DNA of 64,000 nt from Xanthostigma xanthostigma (GCA_963575645.1 OY754469.1:17874001-17938000), one strand, 5' to 3'. Numbered from the stretch's first letter, positions 35,587 to 48,833 are shown. The notes: generated by a model not told the origin, from the sequence alone. Translations and numbers: made by a program.

Positions 35587-37977
35587 CAATTTGGTGGTGA
35601 TACATGGCACAATAATATATTATAATAATTACTAACTCTAACATAACTCATCTAAATATTAAAGGATCGTTTCATCCAAAAGAAACAAGAAGTTTCCACT
35701 ATTAACTGTCCTGACGATATAGAAAAGACGTCTGTGACTTGGGATCGTATAATGTAAGGAAACAATTTCACCTTTGATTCACTCATAGCTCTCACACTGT
35801 GATGGTTCACATCTAGCGCGTTAACTAATATAATTGGCTCTCGCATGTTGTGAAAAAAATGTTATAAATGTTATAAATATTAGAATGATAGTTTGATAGT
35901 TGTGTCACTGTGGTGTAATGTAACTCAGTCCGTCGCGAGAGTGGAAAGATTTGGAGTTCGTATCCCGACGGTGACATTGTTTATAAAAAAAAAATAAACT
36001 ACTTTTTTCTATGTTGATAGCGGTGCAACAATGAGTATTTCTTAACAATTGTAGCAAACAGTAGCTACTCTGTAATATAAGTATAAGATTGCCTCATACA
36101 TCCAAACTTAGGTACAAACTTTACCTCTTTATAATATTACAGCAGTCCGTCCCGATTTCACCCGGATGCGATAGATATAATTCTGCAAAATGTATTTTGT
36201 TTGCGTCCCGATGTCTTAACTAATAGCTTGAGGAAATTGCAAGTTCTAACAGATGTCGCTATTTGGTACTAAAACAGTTTTGTTCGTTTGCTTCTGAACT
36301 AATATTAGTTCAGAAGCAAATAAGTAAAACTGTCTTCTAAATAGCTTTGAGTAAATTCTATCAGATGTCATTACGTGTTACTAAAACCCGTTTTTGAAAA
36401 AATACCGTAATTTTGTACAAAACATTTCATAAAAACTATCATATAGCCCAAGTTGCACCAAGCAAGACACATTTACAAAATTTCATTAAAATCTGTTCAT
36501 AGGTTTCAAGATTACCGCGGCCAAAATTGTGACACGGGAATTTTATATATATAAATTAGCGGTACGTTCCGGTTTCACCCGGGTGTGATAGAGAATGTCT
36601 TGCATAAGACCACCTCAGTGAGTGTAGGGGTTCTTACCGACTAAGACCACCTCTCTTCCATTCACTCCCTTATTCCAGTAGAGCAGTCAGAGAAAGAGGA
36701 GAGGTTAATTTCTTGTTTTCTTCCGCAACTATTCCATATTTGACGTGATATTTATTTATATATTATGTATTTATCTTCTATTTTCAGCATTTTTTTATCA
36801 TATACGGTGGCAAACATACCTAAGCAAATCAATCACGCTTGAAAAATAATTATTGCTACTTAACCCCGTTCAAAAGTGACCTTGCAATACTATACCTAAA
36901 TAAAAATTGAAAAATATAAATAGGTATGTCTGAACGACACGAGAACGAGAAGGGCATTAGTCGTCGAGATGATACAAACGTATTTTGATGTAAGTCAAGC
37001 CTTCATAATCTGTTTGATTGAAACTAATTAAGATGAGTGCAAAAGTTAAATATAAAATTTTATTGACTGTAATTCTACTTAATCAATTAATGGGTCTCAA
37101 CAGTTAAGTGAAAATTTCGACAGGTTTATTACAACATCAAACACACACATCGCTATGTCCCGCTATCACGAAACGAGAATGAAAATACTGAAGGTTGCGC
37201 ACATACATCGTGATCGCGCAAAAACGTGTATTTTGTACCGGGAAAGGTGTCTTATAATAAAAGAGAAAAGTCCCAGTGACGAATCAGCACAGGGGCACAA
37301 AATCAATAAGAAATGTATACCATTTTGGTTGATACTAGAGGTTTAAATAACTTCACGATGAAAAAATCACTGTGCACAGCCCTATAAAATGATCACTGTG
37401 ATCTGACAAGAGGTAACTACGTTTCAAAGTAACGTAACATATGCTGTTCCATGTCACCGCAATCACGACGGTCGCTCCAAATGTTTGCTCGGTCGGGCGG
37501 CATTCGACGTGATCATCCGTCTAAGATAATCACTGTGATCTGACAAGAGGTGACTACGTTCCAAAGTAACGTATGTTGTTCTCTGTCAGCGCAATCACGT
37601 CGGCTACTCGGTTGTCAAACACTCGGTCGGGATCGACGTAACAAAGTCACGATGATTATTCACTGTGATGTTTGTGTAACTGGAATAACAATCACTGTGA
37701 TCACATAATAACGACTTTTCCCATGTCAACTAGACAATATGGGAAAAGTCGTTACAAACAAAAAAAAAGCACATGTCATTTTTTTTTACTTATTTAAAAC
37801 GTGCTCCGCAACTTAGGTTAAATGCACGTGGATAAGGTAAGTATAGTTGGATTGCTATTTTAATATTTATAATACACTTTTGGACTTTTCAAATTTTTTA
37901 CAGTGTAGTTTTTAGTGTATTTGCCATAACGCACTTACACTATTGGCGTCGGTCGGATGGCGGGACCCAGGTGTCGG
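35587..37977. other. Gene-free stretch with dispersed repeats
   Basis: No supported gene. Features seen: a perfect 17-bp-arm palindrome around 36289-36324 (tgcttctgaactaatattag...), a dispersed element end (36400-36560), and direct repeats of caatcactgtgatctgacaa type at about 37382 and 37530 with further atcactgtgat motifs up to 37700. An open frame at 37155-37346 has no recognisable domain. Confidence 0.45.
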
Positions 37978-38115
37978 ACCAAAATTTCTCGACGTTTCAT
38001 AGCCTCCTAAAAAGTTTGGCAGAATTTTTGGAAATGTCTCTTTATAGTATAAACAGACATTGCCAAAATTCCTGCCAAACTTTTTAGAAGGCTATGAAAC
38101 GTCGAGAAATTTTGG
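37978..38115. repeat. Hairpin, arms of about 60 bp
   Basis: Arms 37978-38038 and 38055-38115 (accaaaatttctcgacgttt and complement) are near-identical inverted copies, probably a small MITE. Confidence 0.75.
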
Positions 38116-38756
38116 TATATATATTATAACGTTTGCCCTTAATGGGGGGCAAAACATTTGATCCGGTCTAGCTTTTATCAGCGGCGCTGGGGGTGGGTTC
38201 GAGAGAAAGGTGTGCGGGATTCGAAACTTACCAAGGAACCGAAGAATAGACTTACCAGATTTTACAAAATTTTAGCATAAGGCAAGAGCAACTTGAAATT
38301 CTATGGACGCCTGACTAATTCCTTGTACTTGAGTCGTTGACAATTGTTAGCCTCAGTTGTCAAGGAAAGTGATGGGTTCGATTCCAAGTATACACAAAAA
38401 GTTAAATGAAAGAAGTTAATATAATTAGATAAGCAAAATATGTGGTGAACAAAACCGGTTATAAAAGTTTAAATGCCAAAATTTGACTTGAAAAAAATAT
38501 GACAAGTTTATCAGTTTGACTGTAACTATTAGCTAAACAATTTAAAATTATGTCATAGAAAAAAAAAATTGAAGTGAACCAAAGCTACATTGATTTTGAT
38601 ATATTCTGCAATTTCCGAGTCTTTTTGAAAAAAGTTTGGAGAATTTTGTCCTCAGTTAGATCAATTTGATGATGAAGATTTTAATTTGGGATTTTTGATT
38701 CTCTGGAAGGGGGGGTTTGGAACCCCCCACCCCCCGTGGATCCGCCACTGTTACGC

Positions 38757-40038
38757 CTGTAAGAGAAAATAGGGACCTAACACTCCAAGAAAAAACGAAA
38801 GTGATTGTAATTAATTAGCGATTTAATTCACAAAAAATATAAATAGTTGCATTAACAAGTACAGAAAAATTTATTTGATAGGTTATATAATGTAGATATA
38901 ACTTTAATATCAAGTAACAATAATTTGAAATGAACATTACTATTTGACTGAAGGTATAAATATAAAAAACAATTTGAGGTAGAAGATCCAGCTTAATGAT
39001 AGTTTAATCAGACAACGTAACTTTTTAAAAAATTAATAGTCACTAACTTTATGCAACTCTAACTTAAAGTTAGAAATACTGGAATAAATTTACATACAAT
39101 AATCACATAAACATTTTACGAAATTGTAATACCCAAAAATCAATAAATTAAGACAGAAAACATATTAAAATCTTAGGAAGCGAAAGATCACACCTCAATT
39201 ATAAAACTAAAACGTGAAGCTGACACTTCAAATTTCCAAAAGCACTAATAATAAACAAAGTGATTCAGAACGCGTACTCTAATAAAATTAATACAATAAT
39301 ACAGCATTATTAATACGGACCGATACCGGGTTTCCAAACAACATGAAAAATATAGTTTAACGAAACGAAACGTAAAATTTGTAAGAAATATTAAAGCTCT
39401 GATCATGCGCAATTACAAGATATACAAGACAGCAATAGATAAATTCCAAACAATATTAAAAACGATATACAATATAGAATCAGATTCGAAATGAGGTTTA
39501 GCGTAAAACTTATTAGGTACAAACTGTAAAATTTTAATGAACGGTTTAAAACCTTTTTAGCACTAAGAACTTTATCACTGAGCAGCAAGTAATAAATTAA
39601 CTTTTCAAAATAGACTTTTGATATCAATACCTTTGTTGAAATGAACCGGGTTGTTGAAAATTTGACTAGGATCCGGTAGGTTGTTCCACAGACGCAGATC
39701 GTTGTGAGATTGTCAAGATTTCGAGAGGAAAAAGATCTAGAAAAAACGAGCTGGACCACAAAGTGATTACAAGATCAGCTCAAAATGGTGGACTTCTTTC
39801 TTCTGAGATTCATGTTAATGAATCGAAATACGGCACGGGAATCCGTTGACAAAACGGCGCAAATACACTAAAACGTTAATTTTCCATTTAATGGTATACC
39901 TGACAACATTTTTATTCCATTGAGTTTTGTAAGAAATATTTATAAAAATATTTCTGAATGTGCGTGCTTGTGTTATACGTCTGTAGTGTGTAGTATAAAA
40001 CACACAATCTCTTTTTTTATTGTTTTTCTTTTATAAAT
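38757..40038 (+). repeat. GR3 downstream flank, duplicated beyond GR4
   Basis: Matches 53308-55603: gcctgtaagagaaa, acctaacactcc, ttcacaaaaaatataaatag, cacagacgcagatcgtt and the 3' flank next to the last exon. A frame at 39403-39759 shared by both copies has no recognisable domain, and its pieces are not conserved as protein. Confidence 0.65.
39911..39916 (-). promoter_or_regulatory. Poly(A) signal AATAAA of GR3
   Basis: AATAAA on the minus strand, about 123 nt past the GR3 stop, in flank conserved with GR4. Confidence 0.55.
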
Positions 40039-43000
40039 TCATCTTGTATCAAGCAACACGAGTACGTAAGTGATTATATTTGTCAATATCTGAAATTTCA
40101 AAAACTAATATTAGTAGATAGAAAGAAAGAACTAGTGTAGATAGTGAAAGTCGACTTACGGGAGCAAGCAACTCTGATGTCAATTCGAAATATGATCCCA
40201 CTAATAGTTTCATGGGCCAGTATTTGATTTGTTCAATAAATATTCTGACTTGTTTCAATTCTTCTGGGTTGTTGTACAACGTTGAACAATCCGTCAAAAT
40301 ATCAAAAAAACGTAGTTGCTGTAAAATGATATAAAATCAATTCACGATAACTTTCAGAGGACATTAAACTTTATTAGTGCAAGTGAAAAAAACAGTAATA
40401 GTTATAATTAATATAGGGGCTTAAAACGTCAAAAATGTTTTTGAAACGTAGATTTTCAAACCAGAAAGATTCTAAGAGTGATGATCAAATTGAATATTTC
40501 GTTTTCTATAAGCATGTTGAAAAATTCATCAAAGTTTTCCACAAAAGTCAAAAATAAACGCGTGAGCTTCACTCACGTAAGCTAACGGGGGAAGTGAAAC
40601 TTCTTTAGAGTTATGAACTGATTTCATTTATGCGTTATCCATTTTGCGTTAGATACCAAAGTTTCTTTTACATTTCTCTGCAGTTGAAGCATTTCTCCAT
40701 TAATTTTGCTTTATCGAAGTTTCTGTTGTATTAATTCTCCATCGTTGGATCATTTTCTCTTTTACGATACAGAAAAATTCAAACAGATACCGTGCTAAAG
40801 AAGTTTCACTTTAAAAATCTTTAAGTTGTTGTGAGCATAGCTTGAAACTTTTTAAGTTTTACTATACTTGTAAATTTGATTTCACGAAGAGAAATGTTCA
40901 ATTCTTTTTTGTAAATTAGTTAGTTTTTTCAATATTCAAAATGCTGTACAGTTTATCAGGATAAAAAAATATAAAAACTATATTTTTAAATCACCAACGG
41001 TCAAGTTAATTTGAACCTACTGCCAATCCATATCTTCAATTTATTAATTATCTTTCAATAATAAATTAAAAATCTATTCATAAAAAGACGAGAGGTGTTG
41101 TGGAACGAAGTTCTTTTCGCTATTTATTATGTCCTAAACGAAAGAGGAGAAAAAGTTGCATAGATTTCATATAACAGAATTAGCGCAAATCGTTTTTTTA
41201 TACATAGAAAAACAGAAATAAATACTGCATAAATTCGCGCACTAGGATCGTTTTTTTTGTCTGTTGCACACTGTGTTATGGACATTTAAAGATTGCGTAT
41301 GTTCTGTCTTGAAATAAAAAGATTGCATTTTTTCAAAAACGGATGCCATTTCAAATATTAGTTAGTTTTTTGACATTAATATTTTGTGAAATGCAACCGC
41401 CTTCTAACTTCACGATTTGTTATTAAACCTATATAAATAGCGATATCTAGGCAAGGTAATGGTTCAGTAGTAGAATACTTGTCTGCCATGCGGGTGTCCC
41501 GGGTTCGATTCCCGATTGATGTGCAACAAATGTTATTTTTGTTTTTTTTAGAGTTGCAAATCACACGATTAATAATTTGTTAAATAATCAATAATTATGG
41601 GACAATTTAGTAAAAAAAATATGATACATAATAAATAGTGAAGAGACCTTTGTTCCAACCGGGTGTTCCACGACACCTCTCATCTTTTTAGATTATTGTA
41701 TTGCAATCGATACTACATTAGTATGGAAGTGCTTCAAAATTGACTTGCGTTATCTGATCCAAATTGACAGACTGAGTGACTGACAAACATGTGAAGTTAA
41801 ATAAAAGCTTGTTAAAAAAATATTTACCTCTTTGGACATAGTCGTCGCTCCTTGACAAAAATTAACATATACGCCTATTTCCAGCGCAGTCACGATAACA
41901 ATGATCATCTGATTATAACCAAATTTCCAATTTATCAATGACTTAACAAGAAAATACATTTCGAATATCAAATGCACAAGCTGTATTGCAAAATATGCCA
42001 ATGTTCGATTTTTATACATGTAATTTAACTTTTCCATACAAACCCTGATACCATATTCGTTATGAAATCGAAAATAGTCGATTTTTTCTGCGCGATTCAT
42101 TCTCAGAGTCGTCGGATGAAAATCGTGTTCGTTGAAACATTTGCATAGACTAATAAGATAGCCAAAATAAAAATAATAGCTATTCGAGATTTCGACTTGT
42201 AGCCTGGGATGAATGTGATTATAATTTAATTCGAAGGTCATTGTATTATAAAGACAATTCAAAGCGGTGATACAATATATACCGCCTAAGCTATACAGCA
42301 TCGAAAAACAACCCCATTGGTAACACGTGATAATAAATACATACGCGTGCGGCTGCAGATCGCCTAAAATAAGACATTGGTACATTTTAAATAAAAGTAT
42401 TATTAATAACTGCGTCTGTTTTTTGGTTGAATAAAAAAATGAGTTAATATTTAATAATTATTTCTCGCTCAAATTAAAATGGAATATTAGTCCAGGGAAT
42501 AAGGACAAAAAATAAGTCGAACTTCTGAAAAATTAGATAAAAGCTAAATTTTTGTATAAACCTTCCTTTTGTGGGTCTAAACAATATCCTAAAATTCCCC
42601 ATTATAGGCAATTTTATAAGCTACAAATTTGGATTACACTAATTTTTCACAAAAGTCACTGTTAACGAGATTTTCGCGAAAACCCGTTTTTGTGTGACCC
42701 TTTTGACGCAATTAGGCAAGTAAGTCTCTGATTTCAAGAGTTTTGAATGCACTAGCTTTTCAAATTAACCAAAACATATTATATTTACCTGAAATAACCA
42801 AACAGTGTATAAACACAGAGTTCGACAAGGTCATTGCAGCGATAAAGCCAATGTATATGTACTGAATAAGCAGAGCACGTTTCATAGCATCCCGACACCA
42901 GATACTTTGAAAATAGTTGAAACCGTTTATTAGAGCTTTCGATTCAGAGGAGGCAAAGAAGAGCGACAACATAATTAAGAAAGCGAATGAATAGCCCCAA

Positions 43001-43245
43001 AAAAGATGAATTTGATACATTAAGTTATCATCGGATGCAGACATATCGAATGTTTGGCATGTTTTCAAAAATTGGTACACGTAAACGAAAAACATAGTCC
43101 AGGAATAAAAATACCATGTTTTTGAGATACGATAAACGCATTTTCCATTTTCGTGCGTCCATTTAAATGGAAAGACACCGCTTAATCGACATAATGTAAA
43201 TGTATAATTGAAACCTTGACAAATACAGCTACGATCGTTTGACAT
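40039..43245 (-). CDS. Gustatory-receptor-like 7TM chemoreceptor, copy 3 (GR3), four exons
   Basis: Paralog of GR1. Exons on the minus strand: 43245-42789, 42363-41828, 40318-40160 and 40089-40039, coding for 400 residues with the same exon lengths as GR1 (457, 536, 159, 51 nt). Donors are GTAAAT, GTAAAT and GTAAGT; all acceptors end in AG. No stops or frameshifts are seen. The seven hydrophobic segments and GVFPF are kept, and the C-terminus is TYVLVLLDTR. Exon 3 is the most divergent of the four copies: STLYNNP replaces STWNNNP, and MKLLVGSYFE replaces MKVTVGPYFE. Intron 2 (1509 bp) keeps a shortened version of the tRNA-bearing TIR element. An interspersed repeat starts about 75 bp upstream of the ATG, so little room is left for a unique promoter unless a 5' UTR exon lies further out. 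Confidence 0.85.
41451..41525 (+). repeat. tRNA-Gly-derived sequence in GR3 intron 2
   Basis: Has ggttcagtagtagaat, ctgccatgcggg and an intact gggttcgattcccg B box. The flanks match the arms of the GR2 intron-2 element. Acceptor pairing is poor. Confidence 0.65.
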
Positions 43246-43324
43246 TTTTTCAGTGCTGAAACAAACATGGGTATATGGATAAAATTTACTAGGAAAGAAA
43301 AACAAGGTGTAGAATAAAATACAT

Positions 43325-43918
43325 TTTTTTATCATTCCAACACATAAGTGGGGAATGGTACTAGTTTAGGTCAAAAATCACTTTTGAAAAATTTTACAAT
43401 ATCTTTCCGTTTTGAAGTCCCCCAAATCCAAAAAACATATTTTTGGAAAAACTCTGTGCGTCTGTTAGTCTGTTTTTCTGTTTGTCTGTGAACACAATAC
43501 AGGTCAAACGGATGAATGGATCGAAACCAAATTTTGGGAGGATGTTTGGTATGCAAATATGAAGAGCCCTATTGTTTTTGGGGAAAATCGGCGCTTGCGC
43601 AGAAGAAATATTTTCTATAACGATGTTTTTTATATAATAATGTATTAGACAAACTTGAATTTATACAGCTTGTTTTGTATATAAAGTTGCATAAAAAAGT
43701 GTTTTGGAGAATTCTGATATACGAAATCTATGTAAAATGTTCTTTTTCGTTTAAGATGGGTCTCGAAACGAAATGATCTAAATTGAGCGAATTATAATCA
43801 TAAAACTTTTTTTCTTAGTTTGCTCCCCTTTAGGGAGTTTTGCGGGCTTTTCATTATTTGCTGTTCTAGCGGCAATAGAAATACACACTCTGTGAAAATT
43901 TCAACTCTCTACCTATAG
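43325..43918. repeat. Interspersed repeats upstream of GR3
   Basis: Begins with the atcattccaac repeat about 75 bp from the GR3 ATG. It ends with a reversed copy of the element seen at 1140-1215 (aactctctacctat, ctattgccgctagaaca in complement), which is split by the LINE at 43919. Confidence 0.55.
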
Positions 43919-44767
43919 CTGTCAATCAGACAGTAGGCTGGTGTCATGAGAATGGTTTACAACTAAATGTTACCAAAACCTAAATAATGCACTTTCGCTC
44001 GAAGCAATCATTACAGTGCACTTTACCCACAGTTGTAATAGATGAGGCAGTTGTGGAAAACACTGATGTATTTAAATACCTCGGGGTTTTGGTGAACTAA
44101 AACTTAAATTGGTCGCATCATATTGATGAATGCTCCAAAAAAATTTGTAAAGGCCTATTTATTTTGCGTAGACTACATTCTATCGTTGATTTAAAAACCT
44201 TACTTAGCATATACTACGCCTATATTATATTTCCTCATTTAAGTTATGGCTGCTTAATCTGGGGAAATTGCTCTGATGCTAAACGTTTATTTATTCTACA
44301 AAAAAAGAGCTCTACGTATAATTTTCGGACTTAAGCTACGAGAAACCTGCCGCTGCATTTTTATAAAATATAATATTATGACACTACCATCAATTTTTAT
44401 TTATAAAGCTGTTAACTATGTGAGGAGCAACTACAGCAAGTTTGAATCGCTTGGGCATCAGTATTCCGCAAGGAATAAGGACAACCTAAAAAGCATCAGG
44501 CCCAATTTAACTCTCTACACGAAAAGTCCTATATATTGTTGCACCAAAATATTCAATCTCATTCCTGCGGAAATAAAAAATAATACAAACTGTCAGCAGT
44601 TTAGGAAAAACCTTAAGGCTTTCCTTGTTTGTAAATGTTTTTATTCTTTAGAAGATTTTTTTAACTTGTAAATTGTTGTTTATATTGTATAAATGTTTAT
44701 ACGACTTCTCCTGTACAAATCATTTTGTGTTTTGGAGCAATAAAAATTATTATTATTATTATTATTA
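43919..44767 (+). pseudogene. 5'-truncated LINE, reverse transcriptase 3' portion with (ATT)n tail
   Basis: The plus-frame translation starts within the RT domain: WCHENGLQLNVTKT, stop, then FKYLGVLVN, stop, then NLNWSHHIDECSKKI. It continues open to FILQKKRALRIIFGL-type sequence (one frame change near 44275) and finally ILPAEIKNN-like and CKCFYSLEDFF before TAA at 44669. The tail is aataaaaattattattatt. The thumb/C-terminal pattern KRALRIIFG ... MTLPSIFIY ... KSPIY ... FNLIPAEIK matches jockey/CR1-like LINE ends. It is dead: stops, frameshift, no 5' part. Confidence 0.75.
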
Positions 44768-45297
44768 CGGTTCCAGACGGACGGACAGCGAAGGCTTAGT
44801 AACAGGTTCCCGTTGAGCACCCTTCGGGTACGGAACCCTAAAAATTGTGTCAATTGTTTGAGTAAAGACTGCTGGCGGATTGTCTAAAGATAAAGAGCTT
44901 GTGTTTTAATTATATAGAAGATAGCCATCAATTTGTAATTATAATTTAGTTTTACAAACTGCTCCTACTCATATTAATTTGTAAGTTCATTGCATCTCTA
45001 AACATTCAGCGCAGATATTACCTAAAAATTCCAGCCAACTTGGCGACGGGACCAATCCAACTTGAAAAATATTGACATTTGATATACATAGTATAATGAA
45101 GAAAGGAAAATATCTGATATTGCGTGAGGTGACGCGGATAATGGCTATTCGTTGCCATGGTTACCTACATAATATGCTTAAATAGTTTATTTCAATGGCT
45201 AATAATAATCATTACGATTAAATTCCAGGATACAGCTAGCATATTTTTTACTGAATTAGTGAAAACATAATATTAAACGATTAACATCATAATATTT
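44768..45297. other. Flank of the LINE and AT-rich spacer
   Basis: 44768-44845 is the continuation (reverse orientation) of the gggttccgtaccc element interrupted by the LINE. The remainder shows no gene. Confidence 0.5.
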
Positions 45298-45300
45298 TTA

Positions 45301-45951
45301 AGGCGGCTTCTCACGGCGCGTTTTATCACAGATCGCGCCGCGCCAGCTCGCGCCTACGCGACGTGTGAAGGCAGTGGCGCGGAGCGACGCGGGCTGGCGC
45401 GTCCTTACCGAACAAAGTCGATCCCATCAAAGGCGCGGCGCGTGTGCATCCGTGCAGACTCGAGCGCGCGCGTGGTAGTGCGGATGAACACGCCGCATTA
45501 AACTATGTTCGGTGTATTATTGTATTATTTATTGATGCGCCCAGTCGATCATTTTGTGGTGTGTGAAGTAGGTAAATATGCGAATTCTTACACTTTTTGG
45601 CTATACCTAGCGAAGGCAGTCATCACTGTTAAAATCTCATACAAAATTGTACGAGAATTTTGTTATTCTTGTATCTCGTACAAAAACTGTAAATCTCGTA
45701 ATGGTACGAGATTTTGCGTACGTCTGGCAACCCTGTTAGTGTAACTAGTACAATGCTAGATCAGTAACTACAATATTATTTACATTTTAAAAAGTACGCT
45801 GCGTCTCTGCGTGCCACGGTCTGGATGCGGCGCGGCGCAACGCACGCCGTGAGAACGGGCGGGCGCGGGCTCGTCTGTGGCGCGTGCTCGCGCGTACAAA
45901 TCGGCGCGGCGCGACGCGGCCTGCGATAAAACGCGCCGTGAGAAGCCACCT
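45301..45951. mobile_element. GC-rich PIF/Harbinger-type MITE, 651 bp, TTA target duplication
   Basis: Termini aggcggcttctcacggcgcg and the complement of aggtggcttctcacggcgcg match over 27 bp with one difference. TTA lies on both sides (45298-45300, 45952-45954). The ends are strikingly GC-rich (gcgccgcgcc types) in AT-rich surroundings; the middle (about 45500-45760) is AT-rich. Frames inside have no known domain. Confidence 0.8.
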
Positions 45952-45954
45952 TTA

Positions 45955-46732
45955 GAAGGCTTATATATAAGAAAAATTTAAATGTCACTGTCGCGACTTG
46001 AACCCGAAACAACCAATTTCGCGTTGGCTGAGTTACATTATTCTACAGTGTCCACAACGGTTAAATTTTTATTTCTCTTATATATAGTATAATGCTCCGC
46101 AGAATCGACTACCTGCGAGAGCCAATATTTTTAATAACAAAACCACAAGAATGTTAACTTTTTCCATTTAGCTTGGCTAAAGTGAAACTAATAAATCATG
46201 AGATCTGAGAAAGATTTTATGTAAAATATGCTGTATACTGGAATTTAATCGTAATGATTATATTATTATTACCCATTAAAATAAAAATAGATTACTGATG
46301 AAGAAAAATCGAAAATTCCAAATTTCTAGCTGCCATATTTAAAAAGAAGACCCGAGAGAAAAAAAGATAGATTATATATAGAGAACATTACCGTCTATTA
46401 CTTTGAGCATTGAAGCTTTATATTATGCAGGAAAAAAATTATATTATATTACTATATAATTACACATAACTTTGCATTAAATTACATAAAAAAAGAAGAA
46501 AAGAGAGAAACTATAAATTTTACTAATTCTAATAACTATAAATTTTAGATTAGTAATGCAATTACACACACCGGTAATTATCCACCCCAAAGCATACGAA
46601 TAAATGTGACTTCAGAAAAACACGTTTCAAAAAAAGACCCCGGCGCTTGGGATTAAGGGTGATATTAGGAAATTTAGGGATTATTTGTACATATATACAG
46701 CTATTGTCAAAGCTCTGCAATGATTTTCACTT
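45955..46732. other. Gene-free spacer
   Basis: No gene recognised. AT-rich, with runs of tatatta type around 46370-46500. Confidence 0.4.
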
Positions 46733-46990
46733 AAAAAAAAAATTGGTTGTCTGTAAAGTCGGTTTACGGACGATAGTTTTACGTGATAACGTCATAAAGA
46801 AACATTGATGAACTCTCTGACGTCACGCGAGAAGAGAGAAAAATGCGTACAAGCCGACGCTTGGGCCGATCGTGCCTCTCTATCGCTTATACCGCGCTCT
46901 CGCTTGCACGCTCAGGCTCAGGCGGAACGTGACACTTTTTCGTGCGTGCAGCCGGTGTTTCATCAATTTATAAGACGTTATCACGTCAAA
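46733..46990 (-). mobile_element. Constant-end element, short form
   Basis: On the minus strand: tttgacgtgataacgtctta, then caccggctgcacgcacg, an interior of about 130 bp, then acgttatcacgtaaaactat and accgactttacagacaacca with a T run. This compact copy probably shows the basic form of the family. Confidence 0.65.
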
Positions 46991-47036
46991 ATCTATACCT
47001 AAAGAATAAAATTGTTGAATACTTTTAACGATTTTT

Positions 47037-47490
47037 TTGTCTATTAAAAAAAAAGTCCGGCCTAAGCTTTTAGCACGAATACTGGTTAGTTTGTTAACCA
47101 ACAGGCTGATGAAGCATGTAAATCCTTATCAGATTAGGTCTACTTCTTTTGAAATTCCACTACATATCACATCTAATTTTAAAAAAGCATTTTCATATTT
47201 AGTCCCTATATTATTAAATGACCATCATATCATAGTACCTTGTCATGAAAGAAATATTAATTTGTCATCGCAAATTCAAAATTTTTTATTAAATGTCCAA
47301 CTAAATCACCGGCCAATCTAGGCAATTTCTTTAACTGCCATACCATTAATTTATGTACAATTGATGTATTTATGTACTGATTGATATATATTGCATATAT
47401 TTTTGTAATAAGGATAGATGGAAGACCATTCCTAAAATTGAATATGGTCCTATTGCTTTGGCAATAAATATCTATTAATATTATTATTAT
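47037..47490 (+). pseudogene. LINE-like 3' terminal fragment
   Basis: A plus frame (47037-47321) ending FLLNVQLNHRPI reads IRSTSFEIPLHITSNFKKAF, resembling the extreme C-terminus of some LINE pol proteins. It is followed by a 3' end with ggtcctattgctttggcaat and aatatctattaatattatta. The same 3' end occurs at 50065-50155, and a shortened relative at 32760-33000. The family is uncertain. Confidence 0.45.
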
Positions 47491-47812
47491 ATGTTATATA
47501 CTTACTTGTATCTACTTTGGAATTCTTTTTAACAATACTGACTTTTAGATCAATTCTGAAGAAGGTCCAAATCCGGATTGAAACGTTTTTGTATTAATTA
47601 TATATTTTTTTGTTAATATATTGTCTGAAAAATTGGTCGATAATTTTATTTATTGAAGAGTTCTAATCAGACGTTAATCAAAGATTTGTATAATAAAGAA
47701 AATCAAATTTCTGATATCGCGTGGGTGACGCGGGTAATATGATATTAACTATTCGTTGCTATGGCTTTTTATTTTTTTTATTATCAAAATATTTCCAAAA
47801 CTATAAAGTTAA

Positions 47813-47940
47813 GAAAAAAAATTGGTTGTCTGTAAAGTCGGTTTACGGACGATAGTTTACGTGATAACGTATTCCGCTCGAATATCATATTTAATAATAC
47901 ATTACTGCGCTCACGCTTGCACGCACAGGGTACCTTGTCA
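47813..47940 (-). repeat. Constant-end element, one end only
   Basis: Contains ttggttgtctgtaaagtcgg and gtgataacgtattcc, the terminal block of the constant-end family, then cgctcacgcttgcacgcac. The other end is not present. Confidence 0.55.
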
Positions 47941-48833
47941 AGAAAGAAATATTAATGTGGCTCGCAAATTCAATATTTTTTATTAAATGAGCATCTAAAT
48001 CATCAAACATTAATTTATGTACAATTGCCTGATTGATATTTGTTACTTCTATGTATTAAAGCACTGCAGTGGAAGTTTAGTTTAGCGTAGACCCATTCCC
48101 ACCTGTGCGGAAGAAAACAAAACAATACAAGGCAGATTTATCAGAATAATCGAAGTGGTTAATGAGCACAGATATTATAGTGGGCCCAAAGTATTCAGAG
48201 ACTTGTACTCCTCAACCTCCTTCCCATATTCGGAGAAAGTGTTTCGTAAATCAAACATATCGGTAGTGGTCTCATAATATATTTTCTATTTAAATAATTG
48301 AATTAACACAATTAAATGTACAATATAAACATTTCTAAGTTCTAAATTAGAAAATTTATGTCTAAGCCGTAGAAACTCGCAGGAGAGCAAACAAGTGAAA
48401 TATGGGGAGAATCCGGAAGAAAAAAAAATCAAGAACTATTTCCCCTAGGGGGATTAATATTTAAAGGAAAGAAAAAAAATACGAACTTAATGTTCTTTCT
48501 AGGACGAGTACTTTAAAAGACCAAAGTAATTAAGAAGTAAGCATAGAATCATTACCTTTTTCCTTATTGTACCGTACTTACAAGCAAAGTTAACAATTAG
48601 AGTTAATTAATATTAGTCGGACGATGAAAGTGAACCGAAGTTCGGTAATAGACATAGCTGAGGATTGTTGTGAATTATAGTCCAAAGTAAGTTAGGAATT
48701 TTCAAGATATTTTTCAGGTCCGAGCATCTTTTCGTGCTTCATCTTCTCACCCGGAAAAAAACATATCAACAACTTTTTTTCCGTTTCTACCCAATATTTA
48801 TCTTAATATTATTAAAACACTTAGCGACTACTG
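47941..48833. other. Gene-free spacer
   Basis: Starts with a fragment matching the LINE-like sequence at 47240-47300. No gene or element boundaries recognised in the rest. Confidence 0.4.

Noticed and set aside
39403-39759. 118-codon minus-strand frame in the GR3 flank
   Set aside because: The homologous GR4 flank carries the sequence but breaks the frame; no domain is recognised.
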